The notes: a model not told the origin generated them from the sequence alone. A DNA stretch of 64,000 nucleotides from Loktanella sp. (GCA_017390475.1 JAFPBO010000022.1:62001-126000); one strand, 5' to 3'; positions 1 to 10,047 are shown, numbered from the stretch's first letter. Translations and numbers: made by a program.

Positions 1-1086
1 ATATTCCTGACCGCCACGCCGGGATTTGAATCTGCCCTGCTGGCCGAAACCCATGCATGTGGGTTTGCTGACGCTGCTGTCGTACAGGGCGGTGTGCAGC
101 TTATGGGTGGTTGGCCCGATGTCTGGCGCGCCAACCTGGTGCTGCGCGGTGCGACCCGCGTTCTGGCGCGGATCGGCAGTTTCATGGCCTTCCATCTGGC
201 ACAGCTGGACAAGCGAGCGCATAAATTTCCCTGGCGCGACACTTTGCGCCCCGATGTCCCCTTGCGCGTCGAGGTGACGACGAACCGCAAATCCAAGATC
301 TATCACGCCGGTGCAGCGACCCAACGGATCGAAACTGCGCTCAAGGCCAATGGCTATCAGATCAGCGCTGAGGCGGAACTGGTCCTGAAACTGCGGATCG
401 ACGACAACCGGGTGACGATCAGTATCGATACCTCGGGTGAAAGCCTGCACAAACGCGGCCATAAACAAGGCGTCGGCAAAGCGCCGATGCGCGAGACGCT
501 GGCCTCCCTGTTTCTGCGGGACTGCGGCTATCAGGGCACGGAACCCGTGCTGGACCCGATGTGCGGATCGGGGACCTTCGTCATCGAGGCCGCCGAGATT
601 GCCGCAGGGCTTCACCCCGGTCGCAGCCGCAGCTTTGCCTTTGAACGGCTCGCCAGTTTCGATTCTGTGGCTTGGGACGCGATGCGTCAGCATAACGCCC
701 AACCCACCGACCTGCATTTCTACGGCAGCGACCGTGATGCCGGTGCGATCCGGATGAGCCGCGATAATGCGGATCGCGCTGGTGTGACGGACCTGACCAC
801 ATTCGACACCTTGCCCGTCGATGCGCTGACCCGGCCCGATGGCCCGCCCGGTCTGGTGATCTGCAACCCGCCCTATGGCGACCGGATCGGCAATCCGAAA
901 CTGCTGTTCGGGCTCTATGCGTCTTTGGGCGAGACCATGAAAGCCCAGTTCGCAGGCTGGCGCGTCGGCATCGTCACCAGTGACGCAGCGCTTGCCAATG
1001 CAACCAAGTTGCCATTCAAACCCAAAGGCGCGCCGGTGCCACATGGCGGGCTGAAGGTCTGGCTGTTCCAGACCGGCAAGTTGTAA
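1..1086 (+). CDS. THUMP-domain class I SAM-dependent RNA methyltransferase, 5' end outside window
   Basis: The frame is open from base 1 and reads in with IFLTATPGFESALLAE, which resembles the extreme N-terminus of COG0116 (RlmL-type) rRNA guanine-N2 methyltransferases. Only the first few codons should be missing. The N-terminal third is the THUMP-like RNA-binding part. The catalytic part carries the SAM-binding motif DPMCGSGTFVIEAA and the catalytic NPPY motif (VICNPPYGDRIG). The expected role is m2G modification of 23S rRNA in the cytoplasm, but the target base cannot be read from the sequence. The gene ends 20 bases before a GNAT gene on the same strand. Confidence 0.85.
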   Translation: MFLTATPGFESALLAETHACGFADAAVVQGGVQLMGGWPDVWRANLVLRGATRVLARIGSFMAFHLAQLDKRAHKFPWRDTLRPDVPLRVEVTTNRKSKIYHAGAATQRIETALKANGYQISAEAELVLKLRIDDNRVTISIDTSGESLHKRGHKQGVGKAPMRETLASLFLRDCGYQGTEPVLDPMCGSGTFVIEAAEIAAGLHPGRSRSFAFERLASFDSVAWDAMRQHNAQPTDLHFYGSDRDAGAIRMSRDNADRAGVTDLTTFDTLPVDALTRPDGPPGLVICNPPYGDRIGNPKLLFGLYASLGETMKAQFAGWRVGIVTSDAALANATKLPFKPKGAPVPHGGLKVWLFQTGKL

Positions 1087-1111
1087 CATTTGGTCCCATA
1101 GGAGCATGCCG

Positions 1112-1552
1112 ATGCAAGTCACAATCCGCCCGCTGCGCGCCACAGACAAAGCCGAATGGTCCGAACTCTGGCGCGCCTATCTCGCCTTCTACGAAACGGA
1201 ACTGCCGGATCAGATCTACGATATCACCTTCGCCCGGTTGGTGGATCCAGCGGATAAGGCACAATTCGCGCTGGTGGCCGAACAGGATGGAAAGCTGATC
1301 GGTCTGGTCCATGCGATCCTGCATCCCCACAACTGGCGGATCGAGGATGTCTGCTATTTGCAAGACCTTTACGTCGCATCGGAAGGGCGCGGCACAGGAA
1401 CCGGACGCGCCTTGATCGAGGCGGTCTATGCCGCCGCTGACGCCAATGGCGCGCCTGCTGTCTATTGGCTGACACAGGATTTCAACACGCAGGCCCGGCA
1501 ACTTTATGACCGGATTGGCCATGTGACGCCGTTCATCAAGTACCAGCGTTAG
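1112..1552 (+). CDS. GNAT family N-acetyltransferase
   Basis: This is a single-domain GNAT protein of about 146 residues. The acetyl-CoA pyrophosphate-binding loop is visible as GRGTGTGRAL after the strand LQDLYV, and the C-terminal part WLTQDFNTQARQLYDRIG is the usual end of the fold. The substrate is unknown. Two in-frame ATGs lie at 1106 and 1112; the second has better spacing from the AGGAG in front of it. The gene closely follows the methyltransferase gene and may be co-transcribed. It converges on the GFA gene on the other strand. Confidence 0.8.
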   Translation: MQVTIRPLRATDKAEWSELWRAYLAFYETELPDQIYDITFARLVDPADKAQFALVAEQDGKLIGLVHAILHPHNWRIEDVCYLQDLYVASEGRGTGTGRALIEAVYAAADANGAPAVYWLTQDFNTQARQLYDRIGHVTPFIKYQR

Positions 1553-1571
1553 GTCAGGCAGGCACAATCTG

Positions 1572-1964
1572 TCATGTTGCCTCTGCATCGGTGGTGGGAT
1601 GCCACCATTTAGGGCGTGATTCTTTGTAGGAATGACTCAGCGGCTTGAGCTCTTTCAGATGTGGCTTGTCGAATGTGCCGGTCAGCAGCGCGATTACAGG
1701 CGCATCGTCAATCGCGCCAATTGAACTGCCGCAGATAGCACAGAACGCACGCGATGATTTCTCTGACGACCGGTAGGTGGTAGGCTGACCGCCCGGGCCG
1801 GTCCAGACCACCGCATCCTTGGGAAATTCCACCCAGGACGCTGTCAGGCTACCCGTATGCCGTTGGCACATGCGGCAGGAACAGGTGTGTGGAAACCCCG
1901 TTTTACCTGTTGTCTGAAACCGGATGTTGCCGCACAGGCAGCCGCCCTCAAACGTTTTGACCAT
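1572..1964 (-). CDS. GFA family protein (CENP-V/GFA zinc-binding fold)
   Basis: A 130-residue protein with the Cys pairs of the GFA fold: GGCLCGNIRF near the N-terminus, HTCSCRMCQRHTG at about 27-37 and FCAICGSS at about 74-81. These match the structural and catalytic zinc sites of the Gfa family, whose founder was described as helping glutathione react with formaldehyde. Most members have no proven substrate. It begins only a few bases after the P1 peptidase gene stops, so it is probably the last gene of the long minus-strand operon that begins at about 11.3 kb. Confidence 0.8.
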   Translation of the reverse strand: MVKTFEGGCLCGNIRFQTTGKTGFPHTCSCRMCQRHTGSLTASWVEFPKDAVVWTGPGGQPTTYRSSEKSSRAFCAICGSSIGAIDDAPVIALLTGTFDKPHLKELKPLSHSYKESRPKWWHPTTDAEAT

Positions 1965-1967
1965 TTT

Positions 1968-2984
1968 TTAACCCTTACGATAAGTCGGCAAAATATCCCC
2001 CTCTGCCGGTGTGGCCTCATAAACTGCCCGTGCAATCGCGCGGCTCAGGCAGATAGCGGCAGCGGCGTTGATGTCGCGCAGGATTTGCGGAGCGGGCGCA
2101 TCGCCTGACCCCGTCGCAACGCCAAACACCAGATCGCCATCCAGCGGTGTATGTGACGGCACAATCGCGCGGGCCATGCCGTCATGAGCCGTGACGGCCA
2201 GACGGTGGCACTGCACCTTGGTCAAATGTGCGTCGGTTGCGACAATCGCGATGGTCGTGTTCGCGCCACCTGTCGCCTGCACCTTCATCGCCTGTTCTTT
2301 CAGGCTTGGTTCCGGGCTGACCAGCCCGCCGCGTGGGTCAGGGCCTGCGCCGCCGAATTCGCTGTCGATCTCGAACGGCGCCGCCCAAAAATGCCGGTCG
2401 CCCGGTGTCGTGACACTGCCTAAAGCATTGACCACAACCAGCGCGCCTACGGTGGTGCCATCCGGCAGCACCAGCGACGCCGACCCCAACCCGCCCTTTT
2501 GCATCGCCGCCAGCGCGCCGGTGCCTGCACCTGCCGTGCCGAGTGCGACATCCGGGGTTGCTGCTTCCAGTGCCGCGCGGCCAAGCGCGCGATAGGGATT
2601 ATCGTCCCAATCCTTGGCCCCACCATTGATCAGATCAAAGATGATCGCCCCCGGCACGATCGGTATCCGCATCTGCCCGACAGCAAAACCGCGCCCCTGC
2701 GCGCGCAACCCGTCCATGACGCCGGAACAGGCATCCAGCCCGAACGCCGACCCACCCGACAACACCAAGGCATCAACCTGCTGCACGGTCTTGTCGGGCG
2801 CGAGCAGATCCGTCTCTTTCGTCCCCGGTGCGCCGCCCATGACATGTACGCTGGCGGTGAACGGTGCATCGGCGACCAGCACCGTGGTTCCGGTCTTGAT
2901 CTTATCGTTCTGCGCGTTGCCAACGCGCAGCCCTGCGACATCGGTGATCAGATTGCGGGGTCCCGGCTTAAATGCAGCGCCCAC
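1968..2984 (-). CDS. P1 family peptidase (DmpA-like aminopeptidase)
   Basis: About 338 residues matching the S58/DmpA family of self-processing N-terminal-nucleophile aminopeptidases (L-aminopeptidase/D-esterase). The conserved GGSAFGLDACSGVMDGL stretch lies near residue 85, and the GGANTTIAIVATDAH region holds the Asn-Thr pair where the family cleaves itself to free the catalytic residue. A GTG start at 2984 is preferred because GGAGG lies 6 bases upstream; it overlaps the end of the SDR gene. A longer reading from 3005 is possible. In this operon it could trim imported peptides or beta-peptide-like amides; the substrate is inferred. Confidence 0.82.
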   Translation of the reverse strand: MGAAFKPGPRNLITDVAGLRVGNAQNDKIKTGTTVLVADAPFTASVHVMGGAPGTKETDLLAPDKTVQQVDALVLSGGSAFGLDACSGVMDGLRAQGRGFAVGQMRIPIVPGAIIFDLINGGAKDWDDNPYRALGRAALEAATPDVALGTAGAGTGALAAMQKGGLGSASLVLPDGTTVGALVVVNALGSVTTPGDRHFWAAPFEIDSEFGGAGPDPRGGLVSPEPSLKEQAMKVQATGGANTTIAIVATDAHLTKVQCHRLAVTAHDGMARAIVPSHTPLDGDLVFGVATGSGDAPAPQILRDINAAAAICLSRAIARAVYEATPAEGDILPTYRKG

Positions 2985-3717
2985 CGTCCACCTCCATCGC
3001 GACACCGGTGATCATGCTGGCCTCGTCCGAGCAGAGGAAACAGGCGGCATTGCCCATATCCTCTGGCGTGGAAAACCGGCCCAAGGGGATGGTCGCAAGA
3101 AATTTGGCGCGGACTTCCGGCGTATCCTCGCCCATGAAGGACTTGAGCAAAGGCGTCTCCCCCGCCACCGGATTGATCGCATTGACCCTGATGCCATGCG
3201 GCGCCAGTTCTACCGCCATGGTCTTGGTTGCCGTGATCATCCAGCCTTTGGATGCATTATACCAGTTCAGCCGTGGCCTTGGCGACACCCCGGCGGTCGA
3301 GGCGACGTTCAGCACCACCCCGGCCTGACGCGCCTTGAAATGCGGCACAAAGGCACGGGCGGTCAGATAGACCGACTTCATATTCACCCGGAACACGCGG
3401 TCGAAATCGTCCTCGCTGACATCTTCCAGCCCGCAGGGCAAATGGGTGATGCCTGCGTTATTGACGAGAATGTCCAACGGACCAGCGGACAGGATCATCT
3501 CTGCCATATCCGCGACTGATGCCCCGTCGCCCACGTCGCAAGTGACACCAACCCCGCCGATCTCTGCCGCGATCAGTTGCGCGGCTTCTCCATTTATATC
3601 AGCGCAGAACACCCGCGCGCCTTCAACCGCGAATTTGCGCGCGATCCCCGCGCCAAAGCCAGACCCGGCCCCTGTCACCAATGCTATCTTGCCTTGCAGT
3701 CTCATCCCATCACCCAT
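2968..3717 (-). CDS. SDR family NAD(P)-dependent oxidoreductase
   Basis: A classical short-chain dehydrogenase of 249 residues. It shows the Rossmann glycine motif GAGSGFGAGIARKFA, the NNAG motif (ILVNNAGITHLP) and the catalytic YNASK. The C-terminus ends in the usual MEVDGGRCI. It overlaps the end of the aldehyde dehydrogenase gene by 8 bases and is itself overlapped by the P1 peptidase start, so the three are likely translationally coupled. Placement beside an aldehyde dehydrogenase suggests an alcohol to aldehyde to acid sequence on a carbon skeleton brought in by the neighbouring importer. Substrate unknown. A start at the fifth codon is an alternative. Confidence 0.87.
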   Translation of the reverse strand: MGDGMRLQGKIALVTGAGSGFGAGIARKFAVEGARVFCADINGEAAQLIAAEIGGVGVTCDVGDGASVADMAEMILSAGPLDILVNNAGITHLPCGLEDVSEDDFDRVFRVNMKSVYLTARAFVPHFKARQAGVVLNVASTAGVSPRPRLNWYNASKGWMITATKTMAVELAPHGIRVNAINPVAGETPLLKSFMGEDTPEVRAKFLATIPLGRFSTPEDMGNAACFLCSDEASMITGVAMEVDGGRCI

Positions 3718-5152
3718 GCCATGCGGCCACGGTTTTCAGGGTCGAGAAGCCATAAAGCGCCTCAAACCCCTTTTCGCGACCATGCCCCGATTTGCCGACA
3801 CCGCCGAAAGGCAGTTCCACACCCCCGCCAGCGCCGTAATTGTTGATAAACACCTGCCCAGCGTGCAAGGCCCGCGCCAGCCGCATCTGTCGCGCGCCAT
3901 CGCGAGTCCAGATCGCAGCGACCAGCCCATAGGCGGTGCCATTGGCGATGCGCAGCGCCTCGGCCTCGTCCTCGAACGGGATCAGCACTTGGACGGGGCC
4001 AAAGATTTCATCCTGCGCCAGCACGTGATCCGGCGGCACATCGGCGAATAACGTCGGCGCAACGTAATGGCCTGTCGCATCCGTGACGATCTGCCCCTGT
4101 GCGGCAATCGTCAGGTCAGCGCCTTGCGCGATGAAGCCGGTCACAATGTCCGTTTGCCGGGCAGAGATCAGCGGGCCAAGGTTCAGATCATCCAGCGCAG
4201 GCCCAACACGTAGCGCGTTATAGGCTTCCACCATCCGCGCGCGGACCTGATCATAGACCCCGCGCTGCACCAGAATACGGCTCGACGCCGAACAGGTTTG
4301 CCCGGCGTTCTGTACCCCGGCATTCACCAGAAACGGCAGTGCGCGGTCCAGATCGGCATCGTCGAACACGATCTGGGGCGACTTGCCGCCCAGTTCCAAG
4401 GTCACTGGGATCACGTTCTTGGCCGCTGCGGCCTGTATCGCCTCGCCCGTCCGTACTGATCCGGTAAAGGACATATGCTGCACACCCGGATGGCTGGCCA
4501 GCGCCGCTCCGGCCTCGGACCCCAAGCCTGTCACGACATTCAGCGCGCCCGCTGGCAAGCCCGCTTTCTGCGCAATGGCGGCAAAGGCGAGGGCGGTCAG
4601 GCAGGCATCCTCGGCCGGTTTCAAAACGCAAGAATTGCCCATGGCAAGTGCAGCCCCGACCGAGCGTCCGATGATCTGCATCGGGTAATTCCATGGGATG
4701 ATATGCCCGGTCACCCCATGCGGTTCGCGCAGGGTGTAGACGGTATAGCCGTCCAGATAGGGGATCGTCTCACCCATGATCTTGTCAGCGGCCCCGCCGT
4801 AGAACTCCATATAGCGCGCCAAGGCGACGGCATCGGCGCGCGCTTGGGTGAGGGGTTTGCCAACGTCCTGTGCTTCAATCCGGGCGAGGGTGTCGGTATG
4901 GTCCAACACTGCTTGACCGATGCGGGTCAGGATGCGGCCACGTTCAGTCGCCGTCATCCGCCCCCAGTCACCCGCGCGGGCGACCTGCGCCGCGGCTACA
5001 GCCGCATCGATATCCGCCGCCGTGCCGCGCGCAATCTGGGTCAGCGGATGGCCGGTGGACGGGTCCGTGATCTGGATCTTGGCATCGCTGCAAATCCAGT
5101 CCCCCCCGATCAGATTGCTCGAGGGCGGGATATCAAAGGGCATCAGCGGCAT
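3710..5152 (-). CDS. NAD(P)-dependent aldehyde dehydrogenase
   Basis: About 480 residues, the normal length for the ALDH superfamily. The general base Glu lies in LELGGKSPQIVF and the nucleophilic Cys in GQTCSASSR. The ATG at 5152 has a GGAG 7 bases upstream and is taken as the start; TTG at 5158 and ATG at 5143 are alternatives. The start lies inside the end of the ABC ATPase gene, which fits coupling. It would oxidise an aldehyde to a carboxylate in the cytoplasm. Its place after a peptide-type importer and before an SDR points to use of amino-acid- or amine-derived aldehydes, which is an inference. Confidence 0.87.
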   Translation of the reverse strand: MPLMPFDIPPSSNLIGGDWICSDAKIQITDPSTGHPLTQIARGTAADIDAAVAAAQVARAGDWGRMTATERGRILTRIGQAVLDHTDTLARIEAQDVGKPLTQARADAVALARYMEFYGGAADKIMGETIPYLDGYTVYTLREPHGVTGHIIPWNYPMQIIGRSVGAALAMGNSCVLKPAEDACLTALAFAAIAQKAGLPAGALNVVTGLGSEAGAALASHPGVQHMSFTGSVRTGEAIQAAAAKNVIPVTLELGGKSPQIVFDDADLDRALPFLVNAGVQNAGQTCSASSRILVQRGVYDQVRARMVEAYNALRVGPALDDLNLGPLISARQTDIVTGFIAQGADLTIAAQGQIVTDATGHYVAPTLFADVPPDHVLAQDEIFGPVQVLIPFEDEAEALRIANGTAYGLVAAIWTRDGARQMRLARALHAGQVFINNYGAGGGVELPFGGVGKSGHGREKGFEALYGFSTLKTVAAWHG

Positions 5153-6728
5153 GGGCAAGCTCCGGCAATTTGGGGGCGGCGGCGATCAGGCTTTGGGTAT
5201 AAGGATGCTGCGGATCGGCAAAAACAGCCTCGGTTTCACCTTGTTCCACGATTTTCCCCGCCTGCATCACCATTACCCGGTCGGTGATGGACCGCACGAC
5301 CGACAGATCATGGCTGATAAACAGATAGGCCAGCGGGCGCTTGCGACAGAGGTCTGCAATCAGATCCAGCACCTGCGCGCGGACAGAGACGTCTAGGGCC
5401 GACACCGCCTCATCAAAGATGATCAGATCAGGTTCCACGATCAGCGCGCGGGCAATGGCGAGGCGCTGGCGCTGACCGCCGGAGAATTCGTGGATATATT
5501 TGCCAGCCGCCTCTGCCGGCAGGCCGACATCGGTCAGGGCCTTGACAATGGCCTGATCCCGCGCGGCACCCTTGGGCGGATTGTCCAGCAGGAAGAACGG
5601 TTCGGTAATCAGCCGGTCCACACGATGACGCGGGTTGAAACTGCCATAGGGGTCCTGAAACACCACCTGCATTTTGCGGCGGAGCGCCAGATCAGGCTTG
5701 CCGCCTTGCAGGACAGGCGCGCCGTCGAGCGTGATACTGCCGCCCTGCACCGGCTCAAGTCCTAGAATTGCGCGCGTCAGGGTCGATTTTCCACAACCGC
5801 TTTCGCCGACCAGCCCAATGCGTTCGCCACGTCCGACTGTGAAGCTGACGTCGTCGAGGGCGCGAAACACCGGGCGCGGCCCGAACAGGGAAACACGTTT
5901 GACCGGATAATCCCGCACGACATTCTGCACCTGCAACAGCGGCTCATCCACCTGCGCCTCGGGCAATTGGACAGCATGGGTCGAGGCCGCGAACAGCGCC
6001 TTTGTATAGGGATGGCGCATATTGCGCAAAAGGTCCGCCGTGGCACTTGTTTCCACGATCCTGCCATGCTGCATCACGGCGATCTGGTCGGCGACATCGG
6101 CGACGACGGCCAGATCATGGGTGATCAGCAACATCCCCATGCCGAATTCATCCACTAGCCCTTGCAACAGCTCCAGTATCCGTGCCTGCGTGGTGACATC
6201 CAGCGCCGTCGTCGGTTCATCCGCGATCAGCAGCTTGGGCCGCATCGCAATCGCCATCGCGATCACCACGCGCTGACGCTGACCGCCGGACAGTTCATGT
6301 GGATAGCGGTGCGGGCCAACCTGCAGCCCGACACGTTCCAGCATGGCGCTCGCACGGGCGCGGGCCTCTGTCTTGGCTACTTTCTCATGCATCAGGATCG
6401 TTTCGGCCACCTGCGCGCCAATCGTTTGCACCGGGTTCAGCGCTGTCATCGGTTCCTGAAACACCATGCCCATCGTATTGCCGCGCATACCGCAAAGGGC
6501 CGCCTCCGGCGTTTGCAGAATATCGGTGCCGTCCAACATGATCTGCCCGCGTGCCGCAGCGCCTTGTGGCAGCAGGCCCATCACCGCCAAGGCGGTCATG
6601 GATTTGCCCGACCCGCTTTCTCCGGTGATCGCCGTGATCTGACCTGGGGCAATTTCCAGATCAATGCCTTGCAATACGGGCGTGCCGCCGATCTGAACCG
6701 ACAGGCCTTTGATTGATAGCAGGCTCAT
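5133..6728 (-). CDS. Dipeptide/oligopeptide ABC transporter, fused DppD-DppF-type ATPase
   Basis: 531 residues with two complete ATPase halves. Half one has Walker [11 protein letters not shown], signature LSGGQRQRV and Walker [13 protein letters not shown]. Half two has Walker [13 protein letters not shown], signature [15 protein letters not shown] and Walker [13 protein letters not shown]. Dpp/Opp systems normally use two separate subunits, so this is a natural fusion that supplies both. It overlaps the permease stop by 4 bases (ATGA). It should energise uptake with the two permeases and binding protein just upstream. Confidence 0.9.
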   Translation of the reverse strand: MSLLSIKGLSVQIGGTPVLQGIDLEIAPGQITAITGESGSGKSMTALAVMGLLPQGAAARGQIMLDGTDILQTPEAALCGMRGNTMGMVFQEPMTALNPVQTIGAQVAETILMHEKVAKTEARARASAMLERVGLQVGPHRYPHELSGGQRQRVVIAMAIAMRPKLLIADEPTTALDVTTQARILELLQGLVDEFGMGMLLITHDLAVVADVADQIAVMQHGRIVETSATADLLRNMRHPYTKALFAASTHAVQLPEAQVDEPLLQVQNVVRDYPVKRVSLFGPRPVFRALDDVSFTVGRGERIGLVGESGCGKSTLTRAILGLEPVQGGSITLDGAPVLQGGKPDLALRRKMQVVFQDPYGSFNPRHRVDRLITEPFFLLDNPPKGAARDQAIVKALTDVGLPAEAAGKYIHEFSGGQRQRLAIARALIVEPDLIIFDEAVSALDVSVRAQVLDLIADLCRKRPLAYLFISHDLSVVRSITDRVMVMQAGKIVEQGETEAVFADPQHPYTQSLIAAAPKLPELAHAADAL

Positions 6729-7540
6729 GTCCGCACCACCCGGATCTTGGGATCAAGCCAGTCGCGCAATCCGTCGCCCAGCAGGTTCAGCCCCAACACG
6801 GTCAGCAAGATCGCGAAGCCGGGGATCAGGGCCACATGCGGCGCAAGGCTGACCAAAGTCTGCGCATCCGCCAGCATTCGCCCCCAACTCGCCGTGGGCG
6901 GCTGTGCGCCAAGGCCGATGTAGGACAGGGCAGCCTCGGCCAAGATCCCGAGGCTGAACTGGATCGTTCCCTGCACGATCATCAGATTGGTGATATTGGG
7001 CAGGATATGTTCAGCCGAGATCCGCGCGGATGATTTGCCACAGACACGGGCGGCGCGGATGAAATCACGCTCCCACAAAGGTAGCGCCGCGCTGCGGGTC
7101 AGCCGTGCAAAGACGGGGATGTTGAAGATCCCGATGGCGATGATCGCATTGATCGCCGAGGGCCCGAAGACCGCCGTGATCAGGATCGCGATCACCAGCG
7201 ACGGAAAAGCGAACACCAGATCATTCCCGCGCATGATCAGATCATCGAGCAGCGACCCATGCCGTGCTGCCGCCCAGAGGCCCAAAGGCACGCCAAGTCC
7301 CATGCCGATGCCCACCGCGACCAAGGCTACGGCGATGGATGTCCGCGCGCCCATCATGATCATCGACAGGATGTCGCGACCGAAATGATCTGTGCCCAGC
7401 AGATGCGCACCGCCGGGCGTCATCAGGCGGTTGGGGATATCCAGCAGTTCGATATCGTAGGGCGTCCACAGGAAGGACAGCGCGGCAAGGGCGGTGAAAA
7501 ACAGCGTCAGACCCGCGCCGATGATCAGATTGCGCGACAT
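6725..7540 (-). CDS. ABC transporter permease, DppC/OppC type
   Basis: 271 residues with about six membrane segments. The ATPase-contacting EAA region is recognisable around FIRAARVCGKSSARISAEHILPN. The N-terminal LLGTDHFGRDILSMIMMGARTS is the signature of the DppC/OppC subfamily. It overlaps the upstream permease by one base and the downstream ATPase by 4 bases. The role is the second inner-membrane subunit of the importer. Confidence 0.9.
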   Translation of the reverse strand: MSRNLIIGAGLTLFFTALAALSFLWTPYDIELLDIPNRLMTPGGAHLLGTDHFGRDILSMIMMGARTSIAVALVAVGIGMGLGVPLGLWAAARHGSLLDDLIMRGNDLVFAFPSLVIAILITAVFGPSAINAIIAIGIFNIPVFARLTRSAALPLWERDFIRAARVCGKSSARISAEHILPNITNLMIVQGTIQFSLGILAEAALSYIGLGAQPPTASWGRMLADAQTLVSLAPHVALIPGFAILLTVLGLNLLGDGLRDWLDPKIRVVRT

Positions 7541-8484
7541 CAGGCGCGCACCCGCAGACGGGGATCAACGGCGGCATAGGTCAGATCGACGATGAAATTC
7601 ACCATGATTACGGTGAACACCAAAAGCATCACCACGCTTTCCACGACGATCAGGTCACGCGCGCTGATCGATTGAAAGATCAGCCGCCCCAGACCGGGCA
7701 GGAAGAACACCTGTTCGATGATGATGCCACCCGCCAGCAGAAAGGAGAACTGCAGTCCGATGATCGTCAGCACCGGGATCAACGCATTGCGCAGCGCGTG
7801 TCGCCAAAGCGCCTGACGGCGCGTCAGCCCCTTGGCGCGCGCGGTGCGGATGAAATCCTCGCCCAGCATATCCAGCAAGGACGACCGCATGACCCGTGCA
7901 AGGATCGCGGCTTGTGGCAGGGCAAGGGCGACGGCAGGCAAGGTCAGCGCCTTGATCGCGGCCAAGGGGTTGCCCCAGCCCGGAAACCCGCCTGCGGAAA
8001 ACCAGCGCAGATTGATCGCGAAGATCAGCACAAGGATCATCGCGAACCAGAAATTCGGGATCGCGACGCCCAGTTGCGTGGCCCCCATGATCGCGGTGTC
8101 ACCGGCGCTGCCCCGGCGGCTGGCGGCATAGATCCCGGCGGGGAAGGCGACGATGGTGGACAGGATCAGCGCATAGATCGCCAAGGGCAAAGACACCCAG
8201 ACCCGGTCTCCGATCAGATCTGCAACCGGCGTCTTATAAGTCCATGACATCCCAAAATCGCCCTGCATCATGCCGCCGACCCAAGACAGATAGCGGGCGA
8301 TCAGCGGCTGATCCAAACCCATCTCGGCCCGCAGCGCTGCGATGGTGTCAGGCCGTGCATTGACGCCCAGCATGAAGGCGGCGGGATCACCCGGGATCAC
8401 CTCCACCACCGCGAAGATCACGATGGAGGCGACGATCAGGCTGATGACAAGCGAGGCGAACCGGCCAAGGGCATAACGGATCAT
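7540..8484 (-). CDS. ABC transporter permease, DppB/OppB type
   Basis: 314 residues with the DppB architecture: the N-terminal membrane helix is followed by PGDPAAFMLG and a periplasmic segment ending DFGMSWTYKTPVADLI. The EAA loop is visible around FIRTARAKGLTRRQALWRHALRN. It forms the inner-membrane channel with the DppC-type partner encoded immediately downstream. It begins 8 bases after the binding-protein gene stops. Confidence 0.9.
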   Translation of the reverse strand: MIRYALGRFASLVISLIVASIVIFAVVEVIPGDPAAFMLGVNARPDTIAALRAEMGLDQPLIARYLSWVGGMMQGDFGMSWTYKTPVADLIGDRVWVSLPLAIYALILSTIVAFPAGIYAASRRGSAGDTAIMGATQLGVAIPNFWFAMILVLIFAINLRWFSAGGFPGWGNPLAAIKALTLPAVALALPQAAILARVMRSSLLDMLGEDFIRTARAKGLTRRQALWRHALRNALIPVLTIIGLQFSFLLAGGIIIEQVFFLPGLGRLIFQSISARDLIVVESVVMLLVFTVIMVNFIVDLTYAAVDPRLRVRA

Positions 8485-8491
8485 GCCCTGC

Positions 8492-9967
8492 TCAATTCCC
8501 CCAGGAAACGCCTGTCAGATCGACCGCAGCGGTCGGCTGGTTCACCCAAAGCCCGGTAATCTCGGCCCGTGCCACCGTCGCCACGGCCAACTGGAACAGA
8601 TAGGCGTTGACGTAATCCTCGGAGATGATCGTTTGCGCCTGAGCCAGCAGCGCAGAACGCGCCGCGGGGTCGGTGGTCGCGTTCAACTCATCCAGAACGG
8701 CTCGGAAATCGGGGTTGTCATATTGGAAATAATAATCCGGATTGGCATAGATATTGATATCCATCGGCTCGGTATGGCTGATGATGGTCAGGCCAAAGTC
8801 CTTGTTGGTGAACACTTCTTCCAGCCATTGCGCCCATTCCAGATTGGTGATCTCGGTCTCGATTCCAACTGCGCGCAGCTGGCTGGCAATGATCTCACCG
8901 CCGCGCCGGGCATAGGAGGGCGGCGGCAGTTTTAGCGTCGCTGTAAACCCATCGGCCATGCCAGCCTCTTCCAGCAGGGCGCGGGACAGGTCGGGATCGA
9001 ATTGCGAATTGGCCAGAAGATCGACGTAATCGGGGTTATGCGGCGCGAAATGGGTGCCAATTGGCGTGCCAAGCCCGAACATGGCTCCGTCGATGATCGC
9101 TTGCCGGTCAATCGCATGGGTCACGGCCTGCCGGACGAGGATGTTGTCAAAGGGGGCGACTTGGTTGTTCATCGCCAGAATTGTCTCGCCTTCAGTATTG
9201 CCGACAAGCACCTGAAACCTTGGATCAGCCTCGAATTGCGGCAGGTTTTCGGGGGCAGGGTAGCCTACGAAAACATCCACATCCTCGGCCATCATCGCCG
9301 CAAAAGCGGCGGTTGGGTCAGAAATAAATCGGAACGTCGCTGTCTCCAGCGCAGGTGCTGCGCCCCAGTAGTTTTCGTTGCGGGCCATGTCGATCCTGTC
9401 GCCCTGCGCCCAATTGGTGAAGGTGAAAGGCCCGGTGCCAATTGGATTGGTGGCGATAGTCTCGATACTTTCGGGGGCCACGATCACCGCATCACCCCAA
9501 GCCAGGTTGAACAGGAACATGCCGTTGGGCTGGGCGAGCGTGACCTGCACGGTCAGTGGGTCGATCACGGTGACATCGGCGATATCTTCAAACAGCACCT
9601 TTTGCGCATTGGTGCTGTCCTCGGCCCGGGCGCGGTCAAGGCTGAATTTCACATCCTCGGCGTCCATCGTGGTGCCGTCGTGAAAGGTCACACCAGCGGC
9701 AAGGTTGAATGTGTAGACGAGCCCATCGTCAGAGATATCCCAGCTTTGCGCCAGTCCACGCACGACCGCGCCATCGGCGTCAAACCGGGTCAGCCCTTCG
9801 AACACATTGGCGTAAAGCACGGAATCGACTGCCTGCGCGGCACCGCTTGTCGGGTCAAGGTTCGGTGGCTCAAGCTGGATCGCGACGGTGATACTGTCCT
9901 GCGCCAAAGCACCAGAGGCGCAAAGCACGATGGCAGTCGAAGCGGCAAGGCGTTTGAAATGATGCAT
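8492..9967 (-). CDS. ABC transporter substrate-binding protein, SBP_bac_5 family
   Basis: 491 residues with a signal peptide (LAASTAIVLCASGALAQ, cleaved after about residue 22), so periplasmic. The body matches family 5 solute-binding proteins for peptides, nickel or opines (QLEPPNLDPTSGAAQ near the N-terminus; GLVYTFNLAAGVTFHDG near 85-101). The bound ligand cannot be read from sequence. It is the first gene of the importer set. An 80-base gap with an 18-base palindrome separates it from the peptidase gene upstream. Confidence 0.88.
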   Translation of the reverse strand: MHHFKRLAASTAIVLCASGALAQDSITVAIQLEPPNLDPTSGAAQAVDSVLYANVFEGLTRFDADGAVVRGLAQSWDISDDGLVYTFNLAAGVTFHDGTTMDAEDVKFSLDRARAEDSTNAQKVLFEDIADVTVIDPLTVQVTLAQPNGMFLFNLAWGDAVIVAPESIETIATNPIGTGPFTFTNWAQGDRIDMARNENYWGAAPALETATFRFISDPTAAFAAMMAEDVDVFVGYPAPENLPQFEADPRFQVLVGNTEGETILAMNNQVAPFDNILVRQAVTHAIDRQAIIDGAMFGLGTPIGTHFAPHNPDYVDLLANSQFDPDLSRALLEEAGMADGFTATLKLPPPSYARRGGEIIASQLRAVGIETEITNLEWAQWLEEVFTNKDFGLTIISHTEPMDINIYANPDYYFQYDNPDFRAVLDELNATTDPAARSALLAQAQTIISEDYVNAYLFQLAVATVARAEITGLWVNQPTAAVDLTGVSWGN

Positions 9968-10029
9968 GATAGCCCCCTGTTGTTATGCGTAGTGTTCACC
10001 CAGCCTCGGGTGTAATGCAAGTGTGGTGT

Positions 10030-10047
10030 GGCGGGGTGAACCCCGCC
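10030..10047. repeat. Short perfect palindrome (REP-like) after the M20 peptidase gene
   Basis: The 8-base arms GGCGGGGT and ACCCCGCC flank a 2-base loop, directly after the TAG stop of the M20 gene (10048-10050, minus strand). This GC palindrome in a short gap looks like the dispersed intergenic palindromes common in Rhodobacteraceae. It has no T-tract on the minus strand, so it is more likely an mRNA-stabilising hairpin between the peptidase and binding-protein genes than a terminator. Confidence 0.55.
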